Source: Kitasatospora sp. NBC_00374
Lineage (GTDB): Bacteria; Actinomycetota; Actinomycetes; Streptomycetales; Streptomycetaceae
Reading direction: 5' to 3'
Length of the DNA: 64,000 nucleotides
NCBI RefSeq assembly: GCF_041434935.1
Contig: NZ_CP107964.1
Span: 2,914,001 to 2,978,000 of the forward strand
This document shows, in pieces, positions 29,259 through 37,238 of this stretch. The position numbers and the translations under genes were made by a program. The notes beneath the pieces are model-generated. The model saw nothing but the letters and a program-made list of their open reading frames with translations, was not told the origin of the DNA and searched no databases. How positions within the stretch are numbered: the stretch's first letter is position 1; each line of letters starts with the position of its first letter.

Positions 29259-30737
29259 TCAGTCGGCGCTGGTGAAGGCGGAGGCCGGGTAGCGCAGTTC
29301 CGCGGGAACCGCCTCGTCGACGGCTCGCAGCGCGGGGCCGATCCCGGCGAACAGCTCCGGCATCACCGGGATCACACAGTTGTCGCGGCCGAAGACCACC
29401 CGGCCGGGGGTGTGCATCTCCACCCCGACCACGTCGGCGAAGGGGATGTGGTGGACGACGCCGGACGGCATCCGCGCCCAGAGTCCCTCCTCGGTCAGCA
29501 CCAGCCGGGCCCGGCGGGCCGCGGCGCCGGTCAGCCGGTCCCGCAGGGGTGCCCGGAACGTCCGCCCGTCCCGGGGGAGTTCGGTGTTCCCGGCGCAGCC
29601 GCCCTCGGGCAGTTCGGTGCCGTCGGCGCGGCGGACGGCGGGCCGGGTCCCGGCCGGCACCGCCAGCAGGGCGCTGTCCATGGCCCCGGCGAAGGCCTCC
29701 CGGACCTGCTCCGGTGTCACCTTGTCGAGCAGGTCGAGCCGGTCCGCGACGTTGCGGTAGGTCCAGCCCAGCAGTTCGGCGTTGGCGGCGAACTCCAGTT
29801 CCACCTCCACCGCCCGGGGGTCCAGGAAGAGCTCGCGGGCGGCCTCGACCTCTTCCGCCACCTCCTGCGCGGACGGGCCCTCGGCGGCCAGCAGCACGGC
29901 CTGCTGCCACAGCAGTTCGGCGACCTGCCGCTCCTCGCCGTCGCGGGCGTCCAGGTGGATCACCCGGTCGCCGCGGCCCGGTCCGGAGAGCGCGCGGTCG
30001 CAGGAGACGTCGTAGGACAGCCCGCGCTGGTGCCGGGCGACGGTGCGCAGCCGCTCCTGGAGGACGGCCATGGCGAGTTGGACGCCCTGGTCGGCGAGGT
30101 CGCAGTGCAGGCCGAGGCCCGGGCCCGGCACGGCGTCCTCCTGCCAGGAGGAGCCGGCCACCCGGACCGGCTGCGCGCTGCCGCGGTCGGGGCGTTCGCC
30201 GTCGGGCAGCGGGAGCCGCAGGCCGGGTGGCGGCGGGCCGGTGAGGGTGAGGACGGCGTTGCCGGCGTGGAAGAAGCGGGCGGCGCAGTCGCGGACGGCG
30301 TCCAGCGGGATCCGGTCCGGGCCCGGGCCGTTCCACGGTGCGAGGCCGAGGCCCTGGACGCCGTAGCGGTGGGAGAGCAGGGCGCCGGTGGTGGGGTGGG
30401 CGGCGCAGCCGTCCTCGGCGGCGAGGACGCCGCTCTCCCGGTCGGCCCGGTCGACCGGGAGGTCGGCGAGGGCGCGGCAGACCCGGTCCAGGTAGGCGAC
30501 GATCTGGTCGGGGCGGCCGGTGGCGGTGAACTGGGTGAGTTCCAGGTCGACCTGGGCGTTGTGCTCGTGGTGCAGCCGCGGCAGGGTGCCCATGGCGAGG
30601 TGTTCGACCAGGTGGGTCACGCCAAGGGTTCGGAAAGTCTCGTCCCGGGCGCCACAGCCGAAGATCAGGGCCGCGGACAGCGGACCCGGGGCATCTGCCC
30701 ACAGAACGGGCACTCCATCGATGAGATCACGGTGCAC
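29259..30737 (-). CDS. M16 (insulinase-family) metallopeptidase with an extra C-terminal domain
   Basis: 492 aa, GTG start. The inverted zinc motif HxxEH is present as HLVEH (His42, Glu45, His46), and RADRESGVLAAEDG (Glu101 or Glu108) is the likely third-ligand segment. The two-lobe M16 layout spans about residues 1-400. The last ~85 residues (RLVLTEEGLWARMPSGVVHHIPFADVVGVEMHTPGRVVFGRDN) look like a small PH-like beta domain. No signal peptide, so probably cytoplasmic. Its start lies 35 nt after the pstB stop on the same strand, which suggests membership of the same operon. Confidence 0.85.
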   Translation of the reverse strand: MHRDLIDGVPVLWADAPGPLSAALIFGCGARDETFRTLGVTHLVEHLAMGTLPRLHHEHNAQVDLELTQFTATGRPDQIVAYLDRVCRALADLPVDRADRESGVLAAEDGCAAHPTTGALLSHRYGVQGLGLAPWNGPGPDRIPLDAVRDCAARFFHAGNAVLTLTGPPPPGLRLPLPDGERPDRGSAQPVRVAGSSWQEDAVPGPGLGLHCDLADQGVQLAMAVLQERLRTVARHQRGLSYDVSCDRALSGPGRGDRVIHLDARDGEERQVAELLWQQAVLLAAEGPSAQEVAEEVEAARELFLDPRAVEVELEFAANAELLGWTYRNVADRLDLLDKVTPEQVREAFAGAMDSALLAVPAGTRPAVRRADGTELPEGGCAGNTELPRDGRTFRAPLRDRLTGAAARRARLVLTEEGLWARMPSGVVHHIPFADVVGVEMHTPGRVVFGRDNCVIPVMPELFAGIGPALRAVDEAVPAELRYPASAFTSAD

Positions 30738-30772
30738 CGCCCGATCATATGGTCAGGCCGCATGGTCTCCGA

Positions 30773-31597
30773 TCACGGCCCGGCCACAAGTGCTAGCCGA
30801 ATGTCCACCGGTGCGGTGAACATCGCGTCGGTGGGGCCGTGCTCGACGATCGCCCCCGGGGTGCCCTGCTCGGCCAGGAAGAACGCGCAGTGGTCGGAGA
30901 CCCGCTGGGCCTGCTGCATGTTGTGGGTGACGATCACGATGGTGACCTCCCGCACCAGCTCGCGGATGGTCTGCTCGATCCGCCGGGTGGAGGTCGGGTC
31001 GAGGGCCGAGCAGGGCTCGTCCATCAGCAGCACCTTCGGGCGGACGGCCAGCGAGCGGGCGATGCACAGCCGTTGCTGCTGGCCGCCGGAGAGCGCCCCG
31101 CCGGGCTGGCGCAGCCGGTCGGCGACCTCGCGCCACAGCCCCGCCTTGGTCAGGCACTCCTCCACCAGGTGGTCCTTCTCGGGCCGTGAGGCGCGGATCC
31201 CGGTGAGCTTGAGACCGGCCACCACGTTGTCGTAGATCGACATCGCCGGGAAGGGGTTGGGCTTCTGGAACACCATCCCGATGTCCCGCCGGGCGGCGGT
31301 CAGCCGGCGCTCGGGCGCGTAGATGTCGGCGCCGTCCAGCAGCACCTCGCCGGCCAGGGTGGCCCCGGGGATCAGCTCGTGCATCCGGTTGAGGATCCGC
31401 AGGAAGGTCGACTTGCCGCAGCCCGAGGGCCCGATCAGGGCGGTGACCCGGCCGGCCGGCATGGTCAGCGACACCTGTTCCAGCACCTTGCGAGGGCCGA
31501 ACCAGGCGGACAGCGACCGGGCGTCCAGGGTGCCCGCCGGGCCGGCGGGGGCGGGCAGGACGGCCGTGGTCTCGAAGACCGCGTCGGTGCTGGTCAT
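30773..31597 (-). CDS. pstB: Phosphate-type ABC transporter ATP-binding protein
   Basis: 274 aa. Walker [10 protein letters not shown], PstB-typical [15 protein letters not shown]-loop [18 protein letters not shown], signature [16 protein letters not shown], Walker [15 protein letters not shown]-loop IVIVTHN. The N-terminal ~25 residues are an Ala/Pro-rich extension absent from most PstB. It powers the importer formed by the PstC and PstA parts ~11 kb upstream in the same array, and it is separated from them by the surface-protein genes, unlike a canonical pstSCAB order. No phoU is nearby. The gap to the preceding dead sortase gene is 27 nt. Confidence 0.93.
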   Translation of the reverse strand: MTSTDAVFETTAVLPAPAGPAGTLDARSLSAWFGPRKVLEQVSLTMPAGRVTALIGPSGCGKSTFLRILNRMHELIPGATLAGEVLLDGADIYAPERRLTAARRDIGMVFQKPNPFPAMSIYDNVVAGLKLTGIRASRPEKDHLVEECLTKAGLWREVADRLRQPGGALSGGQQQRLCIARSLAVRPKVLLMDEPCSALDPTSTRRIEQTIRELVREVTIVIVTHNMQQAQRVSDHCAFFLAEQGTPGAIVEHGPTDAMFTAPVDIRLALVAGP

Positions 31598-31624
31598 CCA
31601 GCTCTCCTCGGGTTGTCGGGGTGG

Positions 31625-32584
31625 TCAGATCAGGTTGGGCAGCAGTTGGGCGACCTGGTCGGCCACCGCGAGGGCGAGCGCCGCCAGCACCGGCACCCCG
31701 ACCGTCCAGGCCTGCGCGCGGCCCCAGCGCACCCAGGCCAGCGCCAGCGCGACCGCCGCCAGCAGCAGCGCCTCGCCCCAGAGCACCAGCGGGATCCAGG
31801 CGGCGCCGTCGGTGCCCATGGCCCGCTCGGCGGCGGGCAGCGCCGCGGCGGTCAGCGGCCGCGGGTTGGCCGGCTGCACGTCGTCCTCGGTGTCGGGGGC
31901 GTCGACCAGGTCGGCGTCGACCAGCAGGGTGCCGGACGGGGCGTAGAGCGGGCCCTCGCCGGTGACCAGCTGCACCCGCGACCAGCCCGTCCGCGGCGGT
32001 GCGGGCACCGGGTCGCCCGCCCGGCGGACGGCGACGACCCGGAAGTCGCGGCGGCCCTGACCGGTGGTCACGGTGAAGGTCTCGCCGGCCCGGAGGCTGC
32101 GCAGCACCCCGAACGGGCCGCCGAAGCCGGCCTGCCGGCCCAGCAGCACGCTGGTCCCGGCCTGGCCGGGCATCGGGGTGTCCCGGCGGTGCCCCGGGCC
32201 GGATTCCAGCACTCCCCCGGCCGTGCCCTCCCGGACCACCTCGCGCAGGCCCAGCTGCGGGATCTCCAGCAGTGCGACCGGGGTGCCGGGCACGACCGGC
32301 CGGCCGTCCTTGTCGAGCTGGCCGATGGGGACGGTGCCGGCCGCGAGGCTCGCCCGCAGCTCGGCGTAGCCCGACTCGTGGTCGCGCAGGTGCCGCAGGC
32401 CGCCGAGCGGCCCGAGATCCAGCAGCAGCCCGAGCAGCAGAGCCGCGGTGATCGCGAGCGCCGCGCCGATCAGCTGCGGCCGGTCGGGCAGCAGTCGGGG
32501 ACGGGCCGGGCGCCGCGGGGCCGGAACGGGAGCCGGCGGCGGGACGGACGGGCCGGGCGGGGCCTCGACGACGGTGACGGTCAC
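31625..32584 (-). CDS. Sortase-fold membrane protein lacking the catalytic triad (pseudosortase)
   Basis: 319 aa from a GTG at 32584 that overlaps the stop of the DUF916 gene (GTGA). TM1 is at ~39-58. Residues ~100-228 follow the sortase barrel: ALLEIPQLGLREVV, PGQAGTSVLLGRQAGFGGPFGVLRSLRAGETFTV and VQLVTGEGPLYAPSGTLLV. Each catalytic position is changed: the His of the GHR motif is Arg150 (LGRQ), the Cys of TLxTC is Gly209 (LVTG), and the Arg before the last strand is Thr219. Two further hydrophobic segments are at ~263-285 and ~292-312. It cannot be a working transpeptidase; a scaffold or binding role is inferred. No LPxTG-type sorting signal is seen in neighbouring products. Confidence 0.85.
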   Translation of the reverse strand: MTVTVVEAPPGPSVPPPAPVPAPRRPARPRLLPDRPQLIGAALAITAALLLGLLLDLGPLGGLRHLRDHESGYAELRASLAAGTVPIGQLDKDGRPVVPGTPVALLEIPQLGLREVVREGTAGGVLESGPGHRRDTPMPGQAGTSVLLGRQAGFGGPFGVLRSLRAGETFTVTTGQGRRDFRVVAVRRAGDPVPAPPRTGWSRVQLVTGEGPLYAPSGTLLVDADLVDAPDTEDDVQPANPRPLTAAALPAAERAMGTDGAAWIPLVLWGEALLLAAVALALAWVRWGRAQAWTVGVPVLAALALAVADQVAQLLPNLI

Positions 32585-34314
32585 TCGGTGCTCCCCTGCG
32601 GGTCGGCCGCGGGCCGGGCCAGCCGGCGACGCAGCGGCGGGACGGCCACCCAGCCGATCAGCAGCAGGCCGCCGGCGATCGCCGCCCAGGAGCCGGGCCC
32701 GAGGCCCGACGCGCGCTGCCGGGCGGCCGTGGGAGCGCCGGTCGGCGCCGGCGCCCCGGCGGTGCCGTGGTCCGCCGCGGTCTTCGCGGGGTCGGCGGCC
32801 GCCTCGTGGATGGCGCCCTCGGGGGCCACCGCGCCGGTCTGCCAGGTGGTCGGTGTGGTGAAGGTCAGCACGCCGCTGAACTCGCGCAGCGCGGTCGGGT
32901 TCACCTTGGCCCGGCAGGTCGCGGTGACGGTGTAGGCGCCGTGCAGCGCGCCCGCGCCGCTGCGGTTCGCGACCACCCGCAGGGTGTTGCCGAGCGGCAT
33001 CACGTACCCGCCGTTGGCGGCCTGCCGGTAGGCGGTGGCGGCCACCGTGCCGGCCAGCGGAGCGCCCTCGGGCGGGAAACCCTCGCCGGTGATCCGCATG
33101 CTCAGGTAGGCGGTGGCCGGATCCGGGCAGGGGCCGGAGGTCAGCAGGTCGATCGAGTCGTCGTCGTGCCCGGCCGGGTAGTCGAAGACGAGGGTGCCGC
33201 CGTCGGCGGCCGAGGCGGTCGGCGCGCCGGCGAACTGGCCCGCCGTCAGCAGCGCGAGCAGCAGCAGGCCCACCGCGACCGGGGCGGCGGCCGGGCTCGG
33301 CACCGGCAGGGCGGCCAGCCGGGCGTGGTGGCGCCGGCGGCGCCACCACCAGGTGCCGGCCGCGGCGAGCGGCAGCAGGACGGCCAGCAGCGCCCACGGG
33401 ACGCCGGCGTAGCGCTGCTTGTGGACGGTGCTGGTCAGGCCGGGGTCGTGGTCGGCGCCGATCGGCAGCGGGTCGACGGTGATGCCGGCCGTCCCGAGGA
33501 ACGTCGGGTACGCGCCGGAGACCTCGACCCGGTAGGAGACCGCGTTGCCGGGCAGCAGCTCCTGCAGGTCGGCCGGGGCGGACCCGGTGGCGACCGAGCC
33601 GAACAGATTGGTCACCCGCACGGCCTGCCTGCCACCGAGCCGGACGTTGCCGGTGTTGCGGACGGTGTAGCTGACCGTGGTCCGGCCGGTGCCGAGCGGG
33701 TTGGCGCTGGGGTGGTACGCGACCCGGGCGTCCTCGACCTTCAGCTCGGCCCGCAGCGCCCCCGCCACCCGGACGTTGACCCGGGCGCCGACCCGCTGGT
33801 CGACGGTGACGGGGTTGCCCTGGGCGTCCTTGCTCTCCTGCCGCAGCGCCACCACGATGCCCGCCGGGTGGTCCCCGGGGGTGGCGTCGGCGGGCACCGC
33901 CAGCGTGAACGGCACGATCTGCCGGCTGCGGGCGGGCAGGGTGAGCGAGTCGGCGGCGGCCTTCAGCCAGGTGCCGGCCGCACCGGACGGCCGGCCCTCG
34001 GGCAGCACGTCGTAGCCGCCGGAGTCGGTGTTGAACGCGTCGGCCGGGTAGAGCCGCAGGGTGAGCGGCTGGTCGCTGTAGTTCCAGACCGCGACGTGGT
34101 CCTTGACCACGGCCCCGGGTGTGGCCGCGTACGAGAAGGTGCCCCGGGAGTCGGGCTCGGTGGCGCCGGCCGGCTGGATGCCGAAGGTCTGCGCCTGCGG
34201 GCCTTCGGCCGGCGCCGACTCCTGCGCACCGTACGCGGCACGGGCAACCGGCAGCAGGAGCAGCATCAGGACGGGGACAAGGGCCAGGAGCCATCGGCGC
34301 ATCGGCGTCGTCAT
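32581..34314 (-). CDS. DUF916 (WxL-interacting type) membrane protein with a second extracellular domain
   Basis: 577 aa. Residues 1-27 are a signal peptide or TM. Residues ~42-200 are a DUF916/WxIP peptidoglycan-binding-type domain (FGIQPAGATEPDSRGTFSYAATPGAVVKDHVAVWNYSDQPLTLRLYPADAF), then a DUF3324-like Ig domain to ~300. TM 305-324 is followed by WRRRRHHAR (cytoplasmic), TM/internal signal 341-362 with an ASA site, an outside domain at 372-492, and TM 543-562 with RRRLARP. The 372-492 domain resembles residues 38-158 of the preceding Ig/WxL protein, sharing Cys pairs ~70 apart and a CRAK motif. A surface-anchoring or scaffold role is inferred. Confidence 0.85.
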   Translation of the reverse strand: MTTPMRRWLLALVPVLMLLLLPVARAAYGAQESAPAEGPQAQTFGIQPAGATEPDSRGTFSYAATPGAVVKDHVAVWNYSDQPLTLRLYPADAFNTDSGGYDVLPEGRPSGAAGTWLKAAADSLTLPARSRQIVPFTLAVPADATPGDHPAGIVVALRQESKDAQGNPVTVDQRVGARVNVRVAGALRAELKVEDARVAYHPSANPLGTGRTTVSYTVRNTGNVRLGGRQAVRVTNLFGSVATGSAPADLQELLPGNAVSYRVEVSGAYPTFLGTAGITVDPLPIGADHDPGLTSTVHKQRYAGVPWALLAVLLPLAAAGTWWWRRRRHHARLAALPVPSPAAAPVAVGLLLLALLTAGQFAGAPTASAADGGTLVFDYPAGHDDDSIDLLTSGPCPDPATAYLSMRITGEGFPPEGAPLAGTVAATAYRQAANGGYVMPLGNTLRVVANRSGAGALHGAYTVTATCRAKVNPTALREFSGVLTFTTPTTWQTGAVAPEGAIHEAAADPAKTAADHGTAGAPAPTGAPTAARQRASGLGPGSWAAIAGGLLLIGWVAVPPLRRRLARPAADPQGSTE

Positions 34315-34452
34315 CCTAGGGAGCGGGTGCGGGTGGGTGGGGCGGTCGGACGCCCGGGCCGTACGGGCCGCGCACCGGGGTGCACGGCCATCAGGCCAGG
34401 GCGGTCCGACCGCCGGGTTGCGACGGGGCCGCGCTCGGGTGAAGAGCGGCCG

Positions 34453-36051
34453 TCAGATCGCCGTGAGGGTGAGCACGCCCTGGTAGGTGCCGGCCTGGGT
34501 GGAGGTCGGCGCGAGCAGGGTGAGGTCGGCGCCGACCTTGGCGGTGCCGAGGCCGGTCGCGGTGGCCAGGGTGCGCGCGGACTTCAGACCGAGCGCACCG
34601 GCGTCGGCCGCCTCGACGGCGTTGGCCGGGGCCACCGAGCCGCCGAGGGTGACCTTGAGGCCGTCGCCCTTGGAGACCAGGTTCGGGGCCCAGCCCAGGT
34701 TCTGCGCGTTGATGGCGTTGGTACCGGAGTTGAACTGGGCGACCTGGCCGCTGACGGACCAGCCGGGAGCGCCGGCCCGGGTGTCGGTGACGGTGACGGT
34801 CTGGATCGGGCCCGCGGTGGCGAACCGGGTGGAGTCGTTGTTCAGGGTGAGCGGCGGCAGGGTGACGTTGGCGCCGGCCACGCTGATCACCAGGGCGCCG
34901 GGGGCGACGGTGGTGGTGATGGTCTCGGAGACCGGGGCGGGCGGGGTCGGGCCGCCGGGGTTCGGCGGGGTGACCGGCGGAGTGACGGTGAACGGCACCG
35001 CGAGGGAGGCCGAGGCCGCGTACTGGGTGGCGTCGGCCGGGGAGAAGGCGGCCGTGAGGGAGTGGTCGCCCTCGGCCAGGGTGGTGGTGCCGAACTCGGC
35101 GAGGCCGGCGGCCACGGTCTGGGTGCCGATGACCGCGCCGTTGTCCTTGAACTGGACGGTGCCGGCCGCGCCCGGGGTCACGCTGGCGCTCAGCTTGACC
35201 TCGGTGCCCTTGGCAGCGGAGCCGGACGGCAGGACGGCCAGTGCGGTGGTGGTGGCCGCCGCGCCCGCCGGGCTGATGGTGTAGGTGACGACCGGGGAGG
35301 TCGAGCCGAGGAAGTGGCTGTCGGTGGAGGTGAAGACGGCCTTCAGGCTGTGCGCGCCCTCCACCAGGGTGCTGGTGGTGGTGGAGGCCTGGCCGGCGGT
35401 GACCGCGGCGGGCGAGCCCACCGGGTTGGCGCCGTCGAAGAACTGCACGGTGCCCGCCGCCGCCGGGGCGACGTTCGCGGTCAGGGTCACGGCGCTGCCG
35501 GCGGTGGCCGAGCCGTTCGGGGTGACCGAGAGCGTGGTGGTGGTGGCCACCGCGACCGGGGCGTTCGGGTCGGTGGAGGTGTAGCTGGTGGGGCTGGTGA
35601 ACCAGACCGATCCGACGAAGTCACCGAAGTAGGTGGCGCCGATCTTCGCGCGGCAGCGCAGGTGGAACTCGTACTGGCCGCTCAGCGCCGAGAAGCCGTT
35701 CTTCTGCGCGAAGCCGCGCATGGTGTCGCTCAGCGGCACGGAGAGCCGGCCCTGGGCGTCCGGGGAGTAGACCGTCTGCGCCACGTTGGGCGTGACGCCG
35801 TAGCCGTCGACCGGGAAGCCCTGGCCGAAGACCAGCAGCTGGAGGTTGGTGCCGCCGGTGCAGACACCGGAGGACACGACGTTCATCAGCTCGTCGTCGG
35901 CGCCGGTGGCCGGGTTGACCGTCAGGGTGCCGATCGTCGGGCTGGGCGAGTCGGCGTACGCCGAGACGGACCCGATCATGGTGATGCTGCCCGCGGCCAG
36001 GACGGTGGCCGCGCCGAGTGCGACGGCGCGCGGAATACGGTAGCTGCTCAC
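34453..36051 (-). CDS. Secreted Ig-repeat protein with a WxL-like C-terminal domain
   Basis: 532 aa from a GTG at 36051 (MSSYRIPRAVALGAATVL). The signal peptide ends near residue 33 (AYA). Residues 38-158 form a domain shared with the DUF916 protein (Cys64, Cys133, CRAK). Two Big_3-type Ig repeats span ~167-259 and ~266-357, each with a TVQF(F/K)D core and a LVEGAHSL/LAEGDHSL strand. A Pro-rich linker leads to a C-terminal domain (~375-532) with GWSVSGQVAQF, NLGWAPNL and a terminal TYQGVLTLTAI, the pattern of WxL-like cell-wall-binding domains. No LPxTG. Probably a wall- or glycan-associated surface protein. Confidence 0.8.
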   Translation of the reverse strand: MSSYRIPRAVALGAATVLAAGSITMIGSVSAYADSPSPTIGTLTVNPATGADDELMNVVSSGVCTGGTNLQLLVFGQGFPVDGYGVTPNVAQTVYSPDAQGRLSVPLSDTMRGFAQKNGFSALSGQYEFHLRCRAKIGATYFGDFVGSVWFTSPTSYTSTDPNAPVAVATTTTLSVTPNGSATAGSAVTLTANVAPAAAGTVQFFDGANPVGSPAAVTAGQASTTTSTLVEGAHSLKAVFTSTDSHFLGSTSPVVTYTISPAGAAATTTALAVLPSGSAAKGTEVKLSASVTPGAAGTVQFKDNGAVIGTQTVAAGLAEFGTTTLAEGDHSLTAAFSPADATQYAASASLAVPFTVTPPVTPPNPGGPTPPAPVSETITTTVAPGALVISVAGANVTLPPLTLNNDSTRFATAGPIQTVTVTDTRAGAPGWSVSGQVAQFNSGTNAINAQNLGWAPNLVSKGDGLKVTLGGSVAPANAVEAADAGALGLKSARTLATATGLGTAKVGADLTLLAPTSTQAGTYQGVLTLTAI

Positions 36052-36122
36052 GGTGTGAATCGCCTTTCCGAGGCTGTTCGGTGATGCAGGGTCAGGTACG
36101 TGGGAGGTGCCGGTGGGGCAGG

Positions 36123-37115
36123 TCAGCCGGTGGTGCGCGAGGTGTCGCCGCAGTTGGCGTTGGCGCCGAAGCCGTACTGCTTGATCAGCGCGGTCTGCTG
36201 GCAGATGCCGGAGGAGCCGCCGACGAAGGCGTCGCTCCACGGGCTGACGCCGACCTTGCCGGTGGGGATCACGTTGTAGACGTCGCGGACGGCCGCCGCG
36301 CCGGTGTTCAGCAGCACCGACGGGACACCGTTGACGTTGCCGAGCTGGGCGGTGCCGCGGATGTCGGCGAGGGTGCCGGAGCTCTGCGCGATGTACTGGG
36401 CGATCGAGAAGGGCACCAGCGAGGCGGTGTCCAGCACCCGGCCGTCGTGCTCCTCGATCTTCTTGCCGCCCTTGGTGTCGGAGATGCACGGGTAGCGGCC
36501 TGCCGCGACGTCGGCCTCGGTGATGCCGACGGTGGCCTCCCAGAAGCTGCGGGTGCCGGAGCCGGCCTGCGGCAGCAGCGGGCGGATGGAGTAGTTGGGG
36601 GCGGTGCCCACGTAGCCGGGGTCGCAGCTGTAGATCGCGTGCAGGTCGGCGACGGAGAGGTCGAGCGGGACGGAGCTGCCCGCACTGACGGCGTAGGTGA
36701 CACCGTCCACCGCGAACGGGATGTAGGTCAGCCCCGGGGTGGAGGCGGCCAGGTTGAGGCTGGAGGAGCGGCTGAAGTCCAGGCAGCCGTTGCCCTTGTT
36801 GAGCTCGTTCAGCAGGGCGGTGCGGCCGGCGCCGGAACCGTTCGGGCGGGCCAGGTTCTGGCAGGCCGTGCCGGCCTTGGTGGTGATGGTCGGCGAGCCG
36901 ACGGCGTCGTACGAGCCGATGACCTTCTGGCCGTTCACGGTGACGGCGTTGGCCAGGGCGTTCATCACGCCCTGGGTGGTGTCCGAGCCGACGCCGGCCA
37001 GCGGGCGGAAGCCGGCCGGGTCGGCCTGGGCGGTGCCGGTACCGGCCACCAGCAGGCCGAGGCCGGCCGCGACGGTGACGCACTTGGCGAGCTGGCGCTT
37101 GGCGATGAGCTTCAT
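36123..37115 (-). CDS. Secreted PstS-like (PBP-domain) binding protein
   Basis: 330 aa from the ATG at 37115 (MKLIAKRQLAKCVTVAAGLG), with AAGGGG upstream. The signal peptide ends at AQA (~31) and there is no lipobox, so it is released or non-covalently bound. PBP-like text: GVGSDTTQGVMNALAN, GSYDAVGSPTITT, LDFSRSSS, DLHAIYSCDPGYVG and AGSGTRSFWEATVGI. Four or more Cys in the mature part suggest disulfides. A ligand of the phosphate/oxyanion class is implied by the fold, but the specific ligand is unknown. It lies 123 nt after the 883-aa protein gene. Confidence 0.82.
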   Translation of the reverse strand: MKLIAKRQLAKCVTVAAGLGLLVAGTGTAQADPAGFRPLAGVGSDTTQGVMNALANAVTVNGQKVIGSYDAVGSPTITTKAGTACQNLARPNGSGAGRTALLNELNKGNGCLDFSRSSSLNLAASTPGLTYIPFAVDGVTYAVSAGSSVPLDLSVADLHAIYSCDPGYVGTAPNYSIRPLLPQAGSGTRSFWEATVGITEADVAAGRYPCISDTKGGKKIEEHDGRVLDTASLVPFSIAQYIAQSSGTLADIRGTAQLGNVNGVPSVLLNTGAAAVRDVYNVIPTGKVGVSPWSDAFVGGSSGICQQTALIKQYGFGANANCGDTSRTTG

Positions 37116-37238
37116 CTGGTCGATTCCCCTTGGAATGAGGCGCGTTGACGGGTGGACGAGCGGTTTCGGGCACGGCCGGAGGAAGCCTTCGACCGGTGGC
37201 ACAGGTGCGTCGGAGGGCTGGTGGAGGGTGAGCGGTGG

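Noticed and set aside
34341..34414. 10-bp inverted repeat between the Ig/WxL and DUF916 genes as an intra-operon terminator
   Set aside because: The loop is 54 nt and each arm region is GC-only with alternative pairings; not convincing.
32767..36084. 1105-codon frame antisense to the DUF916 and Ig/WxL genes
   Set aside because: Gly/Arg/Val-rich shadow; both sense genes have signal peptides and recognisable domains.
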